The translations under genes and the position numbers were made by a program. Under the pieces are notes generated by a model. That model saw only the letters and a list, made by a program, of their open reading frames with translations. It ran no database searches and had not been told where the DNA came from. From positions 1 to 5,768 of the forward strand of contig JACPWV010000181.1 in assembly GCA_016196905.1 (NCBI GenBank): a stretch of 5,768 nt of DNA, in the 5' to 3' direction. The stretch comes from Chloroflexota bacterium. Its GTDB lineage: Bacteria > Chloroflexota > Anaerolineae > UBA7937 > JACPPX01. Below, in pieces: positions 5,366 through 5,768 of this stretch (the stretch's first letter is position 1; each line of letters opens with the position of its first letter).

Positions 5366-5494
5366 CTAGCGACTCTCGTGAGCGCTCATAAGCGAGTGTT
5401 CGCGGATGCCGTGAAGGGCTAGCGACTTTCGCAAGCACTCGTAGGCGAGTGATCGCGAGTATCTCGAACGCCTGACGACTCTCGCGAGCACTCC
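5366..5494 (+). repeat. 53-bp tandem repeat, 2.4 imperfect copies, hairpin-forming
   Basis: Copies begin with CTAGCGACT at 5366, CTAGCGACT at 5419 and CTGACGACT at 5472, exactly 53 nt apart. Copies 1 and 2 agree at about 38 of 53 positions by hand count. The third is cut short after about 23 nt. Copy 2 contains a perfect hairpin CACTCG-TAGG-CGAGTG (5436-5451). Copy 1 keeps an equivalent stem through G-T pairs (5382-5387 with 5394-5399), which suggests the RNA structure is maintained. Copy 3 lacks the second arm but contains the palindrome CTCGCGAG (5481-5488). Function unknown. Confidence 0.7.
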
Positions 5495-5516
5495 AACACT
5501 ACAAATCTCCAAATCG

Positions 5517-5524
5517 AAAAGGAG
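5517..5524 (+). promoter_or_regulatory. Ribosome-binding site of glmS
   Basis: AAAAGGAG ends 5 nt before the ATG at 5530. It fixes the start at the ATG that places the catalytic cysteine at position 2. Confidence 0.8.
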
Positions 5525-5529
5525 CGCAC

Positions 5530-5768
5530 ATGTGCGGCATCGTAGGCTATGTGGGGCCGCGTTTGGCTGCGCCTATCCTCCTGGACGGGCTGCAGCGCCT
5601 GGAGTACCGCGGCTACGACTCGGCCGGCATCGCCGTGCTCACCCCCGAGGGGGAGATCCGCGTTCAGAAGACCCAAGGGCGGCTAGCCAAACTGGTGGAG
5701 GCCCTGGATGGCCACACGCCCCCTGGCTACCTAGGCATTGGACACACCCGCTGGGCTACCCACGGCGA
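5530..5768 (+). CDS. glmS: Glutamine--fructose-6-phosphate aminotransferase (isomerizing), N-terminal fragment
   Basis: The frame is open from the ATG to the window edge (79 codons), so the ORF is cut at its 3' end. It begins MCGIVGYVG: after Met removal Cys becomes the N-terminal nucleophile of the class II glutamine amidotransferase domain. Further hallmarks are [16 protein letters not shown] (residues 21-36) and GHTRWATHG (71-79), which contains the Arg that binds the glutamine carboxylate. GlmS makes glucosamine-6-phosphate from fructose-6-phosphate and glutamine, the first committed step to UDP-GlcNAc for peptidoglycan. The sugar isomerase domains would lie beyond the window. Control is predicted by the upstream ribozyme-like leader, whose ligand in known systems is the enzyme's own product. 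Start choice is firm because of the Cys2 requirement and the AAAAGGAG site. Confidence 0.97.
   Translation, partial: MCGIVGYVGPRLAAPILLDGLQRLEYRGYDSAGIAVLTPEGEIRVQKTQGRLAKLVEALDGHTPPGYLGIGHTRWATHG

Larger units (their letters stand above)
5014..5529 (+). other. Long structured 5' leader of glmS (no protein gene)
   Basis: This gene-free stretch holds, in order: a small AT-rich hairpin possibility (ATAAC at 5015-5019 with GTTAT at 5027-5031, approximate ends); a full Shine-Dalgarno-like AAGGAGGTG at 5039-5047 with no start codon at proper distance; the ribozyme-like RNA 5086-5340; the 53-bp repeats 5366-5494; and a short A-rich run-in to the glmS ribosome-binding site. No T-run terminator is seen, so transcription into glmS should be uninterrupted. 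The start is set by the predicted promoter. Confidence 0.6.

Noticed and set aside
5366..5494. CRISPR array or insertion-sequence ends
   Set aside because: The 53-nt units are contiguous and diverged without spacers, and there is no transposase or target duplication nearby.

Overview
The window is GC-rich bacterial DNA with all genes on the + strand. The gene set is a YfhO-type membrane protein, an AmaP-like Asp23 protein, ScpB, an M23 peptidase with a Thr/Pro linker, an RsuA/RluB-type pseudouridine synthase, cytidylate kinase, a PlsC-type acyltransferase and GlmS. Together with the 'TPT' linker style, this suggests Chloroflexota (Anaerolineae-like). That assignment is an inference from protein style and gene content; no marker gene proves it.

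Layout. Bases 1-533 are the 3' end of a YfhO-family gene. A good sigma70-type promoter (506-534) overlaps its stop codon and starts a tightly coupled set: amaP-like (558-1115), scpB (1115-1714, overlapping by 1 nt) and an M23 endopeptidase (1711-2703, GTG start, 4-nt overlap). A 106-nt gap with inverted repeats follows. Next come an rluB-type gene (2810-3535), cmk (3525-4250, 11-nt overlap) and plsC (4293-4982). These genes serve chromosome segregation, envelope stress or anchoring, wall remodelling, ribosome maturation, nucleotide supply and phospholipid synthesis: a housekeeping growth and envelope cluster.

The most interesting part is the 547-nt gene-free stretch 4983-5529 before glmS, whose first 79 codons close the window. 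A strong promoter (TTGACC, 17-nt spacer, CATAAT) overlaps the plsC stop and would produce a leader of about 515 nt. Within it I can trace by hand the architecture of a glmS self-cleaving ribozyme (about 5086-5340). It has a cleavage-site-like AGCGC, a first hairpin, the conserved UGACGAGG, a core helix TGGAGG/CCTCCA, GCGGATG, and a 3' domain with its pseudoknot. The P4-type stem is made by a repeated GGATCC.

Unlike the compact canonical core, this one appears to carry about 90 nt of extra stems inside the catalytic core, including a 56-nt hairpin. Between the ribozyme and the glmS start codon lie 2.4 copies of a 53-bp repeat that can form hairpins. The whole leader therefore looks like a structurally unusual, probably glucosamine-6-phosphate-responsive control region for amino-sugar and cell-wall precursor synthesis.
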